Source: Liolophura sinensis
Lineage: Eukaryota > Mollusca > Polyplacophora > Chitonida > Chitonidae
Direction: 5' to 3'
NCBI RefSeq assembly: GCF_032854445.1
Contig: NC_088298.1
Location: 4,276,160-4,340,159, forward strand
DNA length: 64,000 bases
Of this stretch, positions 1 through 12,400 are shown in pieces. The notes beneath the pieces are model-generated. The model saw only the letters and a list, made by a program, of their open reading frames with translations, was not told where the DNA came from and ran no database searches. The position numbers and the translations under genes were made by a program. Within the stretch, counting starts at the first letter, position 1; each line of letters starts with the position of its first letter.

Positions 1-291
1 TCATAACTGTCTGAATATATATAAAAACACTATTTCCAAATTCTGTTTAAAAAAATGGTAAAATACATGTACTTTGTCTTCCAAATTTTGCAAAATACAT
101 CATCACATAAATTTAAAATGCTATAAACTATGTTAACCTGCTTGTTTTTCAAAATTATGCCAAGTATTTTGTCTTTCAATTTTTACAAAATGTCTCACTA
201 CCCCTTTTTACAAATTTTATTACAAAAAACATTTATTTAAGCAGCAAAAATTAACAAAAAAGGACAACCCTGTTCGTTTCTCTGTACACAC

Positions 292-432
292 CTGGCTTGA
301 TTTTGTACCTGCAGCTGACATGAGATTTTGGGGTAGAACTCCAGACTTGACCCGGTGAACAACTTTAACATGTCGTCGCAAACACTTCTTACTGCTAAAG
401 TTCTTTTGACACTTCCAACAATACGTCTGCAT
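292..432 (-). CDS. Exon 12: C2H2 zinc finger 4 (last coding exon in the window)
   Basis: 47 codons, phase 0-0, acceptor TTTCAGTTTCAG, donor GTGTGT after SSQ. The finger has CWKC, twelve residues, then H-VKVV-H followed by RVK. An alternative donor (GTACAA) lies inside the exon 20 bases earlier but would leave phase 1, unlike its sister finger exons. There is no stop codon, so the gene continues beyond the left edge. Confidence 0.75.
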
Positions 433-3400
433 CTGAAACTGAAAGATAAAAAGTGGTAAATGTAACATGTTTAATTCATATTATCCTAAATGTTTACCGA
501 AGAATTCCTTGTTCAGAACGAGCTACTTTATTTCTTCTAATTTATGGGGCACTTGGTCTGCTCATTTTAGCCAATATATATGTAATTGTAGCAGGAATAT
601 TGAGTTTCTTTTTTCTCAACTTTTTCACATATGACAAAGAAATTTCAGTGCATTTTAAGCATATTTAAAGTGTGGTTTTTGACACAAAACTGAATTAGAT
701 GGATTGGCTAGTTTCAGGACTTAATAAAACATACAATTTTATCCATCAAAAAGAATAATGCCTTCAGAACATGCTTGAACACTTAGCAAGCATGCGAGAA
801 GGTTGAAGAATTACAGTACAAATAATTTCACGGTTACGGTAAAACCATACACATGAAACTTAAATTTGTGATAAAAATTTGTGTTCTCCTAAATTACGTT
901 CTAAACATTTTCAAAAGTTTGAAATATGTCACAGAGTACAAAAATAAGGTTTACATGCAACATTAAACAACATCCAGCTTACGTTGAAATTATCTACAAT
1001 TTCTGTGACAGCCGAATAAAATTTTTTTAAGAACAACTTTAACAACCAAAGACAAAGACCTTACCTGATTTGTTTAGGAAAATTGACTTTCCTTTTATTT
1101 GAGGAAACTTGATTTCTATAATTTCTGTTCTATAATTTTCAGGCATTGGTAATTTGTCTCGTAGTACTTATAATGCATGAGCTCGGCTCTCGGTAACACC
1201 ATTTTGCTGATGCAGCCTGTCCCACCTTGGGCACATATATCAATATCACCATATAAAGGAATTTTGTATTCTGCTAGACCAAAAAGGTAGTTCAGTGGCC
1301 CCCATTATTTATTTGATATTATTCACTCTCACGATTATTTTTTAAAATTTCCAAATTTCAACAAAATTTTTTATTTCTTGTGCCTTGTTCTCACAACAAA
1401 TACTATTACTTTGCCTTTTTTTTTTCTCTAAATCTGAGTCATACAAGTCAAATGTAAAGAGCTATCTAAACAGGTCTTTTAATACACTTTTAAGGTAATA
1501 TAACTGAGTTAAATGTAAAGAGCTATCTAAAGACGTCTTTTAATACACTTTCAAGGTAATATAACTGAGTTAAATGTAATGAGCTATCTAAAGAGGTCTT
1601 TTAATACACTTTCAAGGTAATATAACTGAGTTAAATGTAATGAGCTATCTAAAGAGGTCTTTTAAGATTTATTTATTTACTTATTTGATTGGTGTTTTAC
1701 GCCGTACTCAAGAATATTTCACTTATACGACGGCGGCCAGCATTATGGTGGGTGGAAACCCACGACCATCCGCAGGTTGCTGGCAGACCTTCCCACTTAC
1801 GGGTCTTTTATGACACTTTCAAAGTAATATAACTGAGTTAAATGTAATGAGCTATCTAAAGAGGTCTTTTACTACACTTTCAAAGTAATATAACTGAGTT
1901 AAATGTAATGAGCTATCTAAAGAGGTCTTTTAATACACTTTCAAGGTAATATAACTGAGTTAAATGTAAAGAGCTATCTAAAGAGGTCTTTTAATACATT
2001 TTCAAGGTAATATAACTGAGTTAAATGTAATGAGCTATCTAAAGAGGTCTTTTAATACACTTTCAAGGTAATATAACTGAGTTAAATGTAAAGAGCTATC
2101 TAAAGAGGTCTTTTAATACACTTTCAAGGTAATATAACTGAGTTAAATGTAATGAGCTATCTAAAGAGGTCTTTTAAGATTTATTTATTTACTTATTTGA
2201 TTGGTGTTTTACGCCGTACTCAAGAATATTTCACTTATATGACGGCGGCCAGCATTATGGTGGGTGGAAACCCACGACCATCCGCAGGTTGCTGGAAGAC
2301 CTTCCCACATACGGGTCTTTTATGACACTTTCAAAGTAAAATAACTGAGTTAAATGTAAAGAGCTATCTAAAGAGGTCTTTTAAGATTTATTTATTTACT
2401 TATTTGATTGGTGTTTTACGCCGTACTCAAGAATATTTCACTTATACGACGGCGGCCAGCATTATGGTGGGTGGAAACCCACGACCATCCGCAGGTTGCT
2501 GGCAGACCTTCCCACATACGGGTCTTTTATGACACTTTCAAAGTAATATAACTGAGTTAAATGTAAAGAGCTATCTAAAGAGGTCTTTTAATACACTTTC
2601 AAAGTAATATAACTGAGTTAAATGTAATGAGCTATCTAAAGAGATCTTTTAATACACTTTCAAGGTAATATAACTGAGTTAAATGTAATGAGCTATCTAA
2701 AGAGGTCTTTTAAGATTTATTTATTTACTTATTTGATTGGTGTTTTACGCCGTACTCAAGAATATTTCACTTATACGACGGCGGCCAGCATTATGGTGGG
2801 TGGAAACCCACAACCATCCGTAGGTTGCTGGCAGACCTTCCCACTTACGGGTCTTTTATGACACTTTCAAAGTAATATAACTGAGTTAAATGTAATGAGC
2901 TATCTAAAGAGGTCTTTTAATACACTTTCAAGGTAATATAACTGAGTTAAATGTAATGAGCTATCTAAAGAGGTCTTTTAATACACTTTCAAGGTAATAT
3001 AACTGAGTTAAATGTAATGAGCTATCTAAAGAGGTCTTTTAATACACTTTCAAGGTAATATAACTGAGTTAAATGTAATGAGCTATCTAAAGAGGTCTTT
3101 TAATACACTTTCAAAGTAATATAACTGAGTTAAATGTAATGAGCTATCTAAAGAGGTCTTTTAATACACTTTCAAGGTAATATAACTGAGTTAAATGTAA
3201 TGAGCTATCTAAAGACGTCTTTTAATACACTTTCAAGTAATATAACTGAGTTAAATGTAATGAGCTATCTAAAGACGTCTTTTAATACACTTTCAAGGTA
3301 ATATAACTGAGTTAAATGTAATGAGCTATCTAAAGAGGTCTTTTAATACACTTTCAAGGTAATATAACTGAGTTAAATGTAATGAGCTATCTAAAGAGGT

Positions 3401-6400
3401 CTTTTAATACACTTTCAAAGTAATATAACGGAGTTAAATGTAATGAGCTATCTATAGAGGTCTTTTAATACACTTTCAAGGTAATATAACTGAGTTAAAT
3501 GTAATGAGCTATCTAAAGAGGTCTTTTAATACACTTTCAAAGTAATATAACTGAACGCTCACCAAACTTTGAGCAAACATTTTGCTCTCTTTGGTGTTTC
3601 TGTGTAGGACATTGTTATGCTTGAGCAGTCCTGTGGAATTGTAAAAGTCCTTGTCACAGATCACACAAGTCCAGATTTCAGATCCAGCCTTGGTCTGCAA
3701 TTCAACAACCACACAAATGTAACATACAGAATTTCACCTAAAGTTTAGCATATTTCTTGTGACACATTTTGTTGGATTGATTTGTCCATCTTCCGAAGTT
3801 TGATTAATTTATCAGAAAATTCTTTGTGTTGGCATGAAAAATACCATTTTAATGCCCTTAAATATCTACTTCTGAAAGGGACTTTTTACAGGCCTGTCAA
3901 ACTTCAGGTGAAAAACTGTAATTCTTCTAAACTTTTCAAGATGTTATAAATAAAATGTACCAGGCATAGCCTTTCATGCAAACAACTATGCCTAAGGTCA
4001 AAAGACTGCTTTTCATAAAATCAGATTTAGGACTTGAAACACTTGGTCACAAGAACGTAGTCGTGTGTAATGCCTCGGATACACTAGGCGGATGTTTTTC
4101 GCTTGTAAGGACACACTTCTCCGTCAGCGTAATATATCTTGGTGATATTCACAAAATAGTTCATGGTCATGTAAGTTATGTCATGTGACCTAGCAATTCA
4201 TGTGACACAAAGAGTGAGTGAGTGCTTGGGGTTTAACGTCGTACTCAACAATTTTTCAGTCATATGACGACGAAGGAATCATTAGGGTGCATGCACGTGT
4301 AATGTGCCTCCTTGTTGCAGGACGGATTTCCACCGCTCTTTTATTTAGTGCTGCATCACTGAGACGACTTACCGAAGGCAAGTAAGCCGCCCCGCCCGAG
4401 CCATTATACTGATACGGGTCAACCAGTCGTTGCACTGTCCCCTTCATGCTGAACGCCAAGCGAGGAAGTTACAACTTCCTCTTTTAAAGTCTTAGGTGTG
4501 ACTCGACCAAGGATTGATCCTGGATCTACCGGTCCCGAAGCGGACGCTCTACCAACTGTGCTATCCGGGCCGGTCTGTGACACAAAGAAAAGGTCAACAC
4601 AATTCCAACCTGCAGATGGTTGTGGGTTTCCCCCCAGGCTCTGCCCGACTTCCTCTCACCATATTGCTGGCTGCCGTGGTATAAGTGAAATATTCTTGGT
4701 GTACAACTCCAATCAAACAAATAAATATATCAACACAATTCCATGCTGTTTGATTGGTCAGCTCAATCATTCACCGGTCAATATCGGACAAACCACACAA
4801 ACAGTTTGGAATTTCCAGTGTAATTTTTCGCTAGTACCTCACATGTTTAATAACACTTTATTTATTTATTTTATTGGTGTTTTACACCGCATTCAAGAAT
4901 ATTTCTCTTATACGGTGGCGGCCAGCATTATAGTTTGAGGAAACCGGTGGCAAAATAAGACCATCCGCAGGTTGCTGTCAGACCATCCGCAGGTTGCTGA
5001 CAGACCATCCCACGTATGGCCGGAGGAGATGCCAGCATGAGCTGGACTTGAACTCACAGCGACCACACTGGTGAAAGGCTCCTGGGTCATTATGCCTCAC
5101 TGGAGAACACTTTAGCAGAATGACCCAGCTAGTAGAGTAAAATAAGGGGCAAGACTGACTTACCGCACTGATTGCGAACTGTGGTTCGTCATCCTTGATG
5201 TTTCTGTGAATTTGTACAGCATGTCTTTTCACACCAATTGCCGATTCAAAATAACGATCACACTTCAAACAAGTGAACTTGTTGGGATGTTTAGATTGTG
5301 GTGCCTAAAACGAAAACAAATTGAATAGTTCAAGTTTGAGAACCAAGTACAATTTTGTAGGGATACAGGACCTCAGAACTGCAGATGGTCCTGGAATTCC
5401 CCCTGGTTCTGCCCCGTTTCCTCCCGCCATAATGCTGGCCACTGTCACATAAGTAAAATATTCTTGAGTACAGCTTAAAACACCAATCCAATAAAATAAA
5501 TAAAAATATAGGGATACGGAATCAACGCTTATTGGCTGAATGTGGAGATAGGATTTCCTGGGTTAACCCATAGCCTTGGTCATCGCTGAATAAATAAGCC
5601 ATACCCAAATTCAGCTTAGGCTGAGTACAGCCTGGTCATGCCCATCTCACACCAGCCAATCATAATGAATTCTGTGCCCCCTTTAAGCTCTGATGATGTC
5701 TATCATAATGCTTACAGGGTCTTTCAATTATTTACTTTATCGTTGTTTTAATGCCTTGCAGGTACTCAAGACCCACAAAAAATCAAGTTGTGACACAGGC
5801 CTACAAGACTGGGGTAGAAGAACTACAAATACTTTCAACATTTGACTCATTATGCATACAATTACAAATGGTTCAAAATATTGGTTGCAGAGGCAGATTG
5901 CAAAAGGTCGAAGAATTTTTATGTAAGCAGTATTTATCCTCACCACAAAATCAAACTGTAAAGCAGGAGCAGTATTATAATACAGGGCCAATATCTAGAG
6001 CCAATTCAGTTCTGGAAAACGTAGGGTCCTAAACTGTTGGACACCTAAACTGTTGGGCTCCCAAACTGTTAGACCCCTAAACTGTTGGGCTCACAAACTG
6101 TTGGGCTTCTAAACTGTTGGGGTTCCTAAACTGTTGGGCTCCTAAACTGTTGGGCCCCTAAACGGTTGGGGTTCCTAAACTGTTGGGCTCCTAAACTGTT
6201 GGGCCCCTAAACTGTTGGGGTTCCTAAACTGTTGGGCTCCTAAACTGCTGGGCTCCCAAACTGTTGGGCTCCCAAACTGTTGGGCTCCTAAAATGTTGGG
6301 CCCCTAAACTGTTGGGCTCCCAAACTGTTGGGCTCCTAAAGTGTTGGGCCCCTAAACTGTTGGGCTCCTAAACTGTTGGGCTCACAAACTGTTGGGCTCC

Positions 6401-9400
6401 TAAACTGTTGGGCTCAAAAAATGTTGGGTTTCTAAACTGTTGGGCTCACAAACTGTTGGGCTACTAAACTGTTGGGCCCCTAAACTGTTGGGCTCCTAAA
6501 CTGTTGGGCCCCTAAACTGCTGGGCTCCTAAACTGCTGGGCTCCTAAACTGTTGGGCTCCTAAACTGTTGGGCTCCCAAACTACATGTAATCAAGCTGTA
6601 TTAAAACTAACAGGTCATTATGATGGTTTACCCCCCAAAAAAATAAGTATTTATACAAATTTCTATCATTCATGCACTCAGAAGTCGTCATAAAACATTT
6701 TTGTGTTGCATTACATAAAATTTCTTACTGGCAAATTTAACGCAGACAAAGTTTCACCTTTAAAGTTTGGGTTCAGAGCCTTGAAATGATTTCTGGATAT
6801 TTCCCCGTCACCATTCATTATGAACAACATCAAGTTGTGACAGACTAAGGAAAGAGCCATAGAATCACAAGTGTACACCATTCATAACAGATACAATATA
6901 AAGTTGCAACAAAACAAGGAATTAATTCAAGACCTAGAATTAAAAAAAAAAAAACTTCCTAACCAACCCAAGTTATTTTTTTATGAGTGTGTCTGGTTAT
7001 GCCCAATAAAGAATTTTTCAATCATGGATTAGATTATTTGACTTTTTATTATTATGTTATTTATTATTATTTTTTTTTTTGTATTACAAGTCATCAGACA
7101 AAGGGCTAATGAATTAATTCATCTCGGATCATGATGACTGAGCAGATCACAAAATGTTACAGTTTAATACATTGTGTAAGTTCATTTTCTATTCATTTGA
7201 ATTCGTTACAAACAAGCATTAGCACCCAGAAAAATCTTGACTACCAGCATAATAAATATAAAAGATATGCAACTTAGAATTGGTAGCAAGGCTACCATAG
7301 AGCTTGCAAGTATGACACACAAGAATGCAAACTTCAACTGAATGTATAAAGAAATAAAATCGTGAATTTGGTAATTTACGGTATTTAATATGCTCAGAGA
7401 GCATCAGCGTCATTGTGCTTTATATGCATGTAAAACTTCAGGTCAATACACACAATACTTTTAAAATACCAGCCCTACCATTTTGTTTAACAGTGTTTCT
7501 AATACACAATACACTAAGTCAGGATTCCGGGCTTGAAATAAGCTGCGAACGATCGTTTAGGTTTAGCGGGACATTACACGATCACTATTTTCTCAGATCG
7601 ATTCTCCGTTCGCCAAAGATAAACTGACCAAGCTGGAGAAAAATACTAAATACCCTGTATGACTAAATCTGTAGAAGGAGTCAACAATTTATTTCCAGTC
7701 CTAGTCGCAATTTTCTTCTTAATCAAAAGTATTGTAAATTCAAATCCCGATGATTGAAAACTTTAACTTTAAAAGTTGATGCATTGCACACCTGCCATGA
7801 TGCACTGCAACTGGACTCGTGAGGCAAAGAAAGGAAGATTAAAATCACAGCAAACAATGCAGTTACCTGTCACCTTTCCAGGACATTTGTCTCGCGATAA
7901 TTAACTTCCCCCTTTTCAAAACTTCTTCACTGTCAAAGTCTCTTATAAAATCCAAAACCGCGTTGTTTTGAAAACCAGAAGGTGGTGCATGAGGCCACTG
8001 ATGTGACGCACTTCCAATACTTGGTCAGTCGGCTAGTTTAATGTTTATTAATAATGATTATTTACTATCCATCAGTCCATCTGATGATCACTCTCGGGTG
8101 GAAAGAAATGTGCACCGAATGTGCCACCATGAGCTCAATTAAATTCTTTAAAACACTACTTAAAATGACAGCTATGTACAGAAATCATTGGAGTGAATTA
8201 TAATGATGCAACAACACATATTTTTACATCATCAAAAGACCTTAGGCCAGCGGAAAATGTAACTTCATATTTTATGGTTTACTGGTACCGGTATCAAACA
8301 TAAAATGAAATACATTATACTTACTTACTTAAATAAAATTTCAAAAAAATAAAAATCACAAATAATCTTGATTTGACAAAATGATTTCTAACTTATGTCA
8401 TTACTTGGAATTTAAAATAGTACTCAAGAGATTAAAGAATAGAGAATAAATGTTTTATCACTGCGTAATACATATCCCCAGATTATATATAGGGTTTCAG
8501 ACAGTCCAATTCCTGTAACCTACCCTGTAACCTAATGGGTTACAGGTGAACATAATCCTGTAGCCTACAAATAGGTCACTTGTGTGAGGTCTTATTTCAA
8601 GCCCTGGGAATTCAGTAATTTACAGTATTTAATATGCGCAAACACAATCAGTGATGGAGCATTCTCCTCCTGCTATTCTGTTCTACATGTCTGCAAACCC
8701 CGTGGCCAATTTCATAAAGATGTCATGAGATCTTGTTCACCGCTTTGAGAAGGTGGCCCCAGAGCTCAATACAAGCGGTAATTTTTGAGATACCACCGCT
8801 AACACTTTGTTTAGCATTGATTCTACGATGAGTTTCCAAGCACACGTCCATTTCAACACACCAATGCTTATGACCATGCACACATGTAGAAAATATCACA
8901 AAGTCTGGCTAAGTAACACAATTCATTTCTCCCAATGACATGTACTAAAGCAACACAAGGTGAACATGCAAAAAAAGGTTACAGCAAAAAGGACTAGCAA
9001 TTAATACTGGAAGATGTAAGCATTGTGTCACAACACCAAGTGTACGAGAACATCCGCGTATGACTGAGTGACTGACCAATTGAGTGACCGGCTCCGTGGG
9101 CACTGGTAATTTCCCCAAGTCCGATGAGTTAGGATCCAAGCCATGCAGCATCCGTATATGCCGCCGCAAAGAGCTGCGATTGCACAAAGACTTGCTGCAC
9201 ACCGGACAACGCTTTGGACCTGGCTCTGTTAACAGCTGCAGAAGTGAACAGACGGCGCTCAAAACTAACATAAATGTCGTTCAGATGGTCAATTGGTCAG
9301 TTGGTCCGAGGTCTGGAGAGATCTAGACTACATGCGCTCATTGGACTGGCCAGTGATTTTACATCATCAATTGATTTAGCAACATATTATTTATTTACAT

Positions 9401-12400
9401 GTACATGTATTTATCTTACGATGCTTTACTCCAGACTCAAGAATACACAACTGATATGGCAGCGGCCAACATTGTGATGGGAGAAAACCAAGCAGAAAAC
9501 GGGCGAATCCCAAGCTTGCTTGCTGGCAGATATCTGATCTGTTTTCGTTACCAAGCCTGTTTTGCCCTCATTCATAAACAAACAATCATCTAAAAATATG
9601 GAATATAAATACCTACTGCAAGTACATGCGGCTACTCATCATTTGGGTAGAAATAAATCGTAGAACAGTTGGTTCATGACTTTCTTTCTTTCACTTAAGG
9701 TGCGGATTGACAAGTACATTCTAAATGGCACAGATCATAAAATCCAGTGACATTCTTCAGTTAACTTTCACCCATGTGAACAGAGTTTACAAATTCCTCC
9801 GGATTGAAAAACAATAAAAATCATGCCCAGTTTCAAGGCATCTCACTAAAATGTCACATTTTCTGTGTCAAATTCTAGGCTGTTTAAAATGACAAAATCA
9901 TGAGTTTTTGTTGCACTCTGATTGCAGCCAGCTGAGTTTCAATCATGATTACACAGTTCTGAAGTTTAAGAACCAAAAGTAATGATATAAGATCTGTAAT
10001 TACCACTAAAACACTAAAAATGCACTTTTTGTGGGTCAAACATAGCAAGTACAGTATAAGCAGAGGTTAATTTTATATTAAAGGAATTAAACAAGATTTT
10101 CATCATCTGACTGACCTGAGCTGCATGGGTTCCATCGCCAGCGACCTTCATACCAGATTCATCACCCTGCTTCTCAGGGTCAAGGTCAGTGCTTTCTGTG
10201 CTGTCATCAATTTCCTGATTTCTCGAGGTTTTCTGTTTTTTGAGAAAGGTATTTCCCAAGGCAGAACTTGTTCGCTTCTTTTTTGCAGGAGCAGACTTCT
10301 TCTTGGCACTGAGAAGTTCTTCGATTCTCGGATCACGAGACAAAATCACAAAGCAGTTATCTGAATTGTCATCTGACTGCGAAGCAGATAACGCAGATTT
10401 TTTCTCTGGCTTCTGCTCTTCCATCTTTGAGCGCTTTTCTGGGACAACCTGTTTAGCGTTGTAAGATGAAATTCGCCTTTTATTGCTCTTGTTTTTGTTG
10501 CTAGCAGGGGGCGAGACTTTCACAAAAATGGCACTAGAAGAATCTGTTCTTATTGATGAGAGGGAGACTGATTCCCTGGTTGCATTCACCTCTGATGATT
10601 CAACTGGTGGACTTAGTCGAGGCCGGCTTGATATCGAGAAATAGGTGGCACCTTCTGGTTTCTCCTTTGAGAACATGTCTTCCCCACTTTCAAACACTTG
10701 TTCTGTCACAATAGTCTTACTGCTTTTTGAGCGCACCGAGGATGAAGGGGTTAAGATACTTGGTTGGTTCAACCATGATAACGATTTCACACTGTCATTA
10801 GACCTGGCAACAAAATCTTTTGCCCTGGATTCTTTCGAAAATGACCCTGATTTGGAGACAATTCCAGAACCTTCAACTCTGCCTTCACCATCACCACCAG
10901 CACGATCGTCGTCGCCATCGTCATCATGATCATCCAGCTCCACATATTCATCAGCCACATCTTCTTCATCGCTACTCCTTATCACATCTTTACTGATTGA
11001 TTTCCAAAATGCCCCTGGAGAGCTTCCCCCAAACAGCATCTGGGATGAAGGTGCCGTCATTCTCTTGAAAGGGGATGAAGTTGGAGTAACTGACGTCATG
11101 GGAACAGCAATCTCAATATCTCGTGGTTCCTCCTGGCTGACGAAAGGTGGAGTCAGGTAAGGGGAGACAACTACATTTGTAGTTGTTGCTACAGGAGATG
11201 ATTGTGACTTCGGCTTTGATTGTTGTGAATTTTGCTTTCTGGACAAAGTTTTTGGAGTTTCCTCTTTAGACATGGCCTCTTGTTGTATGCTCCTACTATC
11301 CGCAATCTTAATGGAGCCAAAGATACTTGACTGAGCACCACTGCTATTCTCGTGAATACTTTCAACATCAACACAATTGCTCCCATCCTTTTCCTCTTCT
11401 TCTGGCGCAAAATTCAGCTGAACTTCCTGTTCTTTTAGGAATGGCAAAGTAACCCTGCATGCACACAAAATAAATACTTAAAAAAGCTTACAGGTGTTTT
11501 TCGATCCCATTTATTTATTTGATCAGTGTTTCACATGGTAGGCAGGAATATTTCACATATATGACAATGACCCTCAAATGGCGAGAGGAAACCCGGCAGA
11601 ATCTGGGGGAAACCTACAACCTTCCGCAGCTTGTGGCCAGAAATTCCCACATACGGCTGGAGAGGAAGCCAGCATGGGCTAGATTTGAACTCACAGCGAC
11701 CCCATTGGTCACGGGCTAGCTTTGACATATACCCACGAACAATAATGACCTAAACTTTCATCCAAGACAAAGTTGCCTTATTTTGCAGGATTCTGAGGGC
11801 TTTACTGATCTTAACGTGCATTGAGGTTTGTTTGGAAGGTAGGGTGATATCCTACTGAAAAAGTGTAAGTCTCAGAGCCAAAAGTAAAATTAGATGATAT
11901 ATATATTAAAACTACATCAATGCACTTTTGGGGCACATAAATGTACCTGACAAACCTTTTGACTTATAACAAAAGCTTGATTCTAATTTATAGCATATGA
12001 TGATTGATACTAATCTCATGCTAAGACTCCTTTTAATGAGTCAAAACCCTTGAACACCCTCCAATGTATGACCAGAGAGAAAGCCTTAAACTCACAGCGA
12101 CGACAATGATAAGAGGCTCCTTGGACTTTGTGCCGCTGACATACTAACCACAGGCCACGTAGGCCCCAAATTGTTGCAAAGAAGCAGGTTGTAATAAGCA
12201 TGTAAATCCTAGCAAAATCAGTGGGGGTAACAATATAGTCTTACTTTTGTGGGCTGATGCAGGTTTCGCTCTCCGGACTCTCGCGTTGTGGTTTGGTCAC
12301 CAGCCAATCCTTCAACACTTGCTTCACAAAGTCTGTAGAACTGGACGACTTGGAATCTGAAAATCATCAAAGACAGCTTCCAATGAGAACGGAATGGACA

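Larger units (their letters stand above)
1441..3553. repeat. 61-bp intronic minisatellite with four embedded SINE-B fragments
   Basis: Near-identical units (core ACTGAGTTAAATGTAATGAG, then CTATCTAAAGAGGTCTTTTA) repeat every 61 bp from about 1441 to 3553. Four SINE-B pieces of nearly the same sequence and breakpoints interrupt it at 1668-1803, 2178-2317, 2386-2524 and 2715-2853. The array lies wholly in the intron between the exons for fingers 3 and 4 and reaches to within about ten bases of the finger-3 donor. Confidence 0.95.

Noticed and set aside
1441-3553. Regular repeats resembling a CRISPR array
   Set aside because: The whole unit repeats without variable spacers, in a eukaryotic intron.
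4498-4938. Plus-strand 146-codon frame
   Set aside because: It runs through the tRNA-like end of a SINE-A and a SINE-B copy, so it is repeat-derived.
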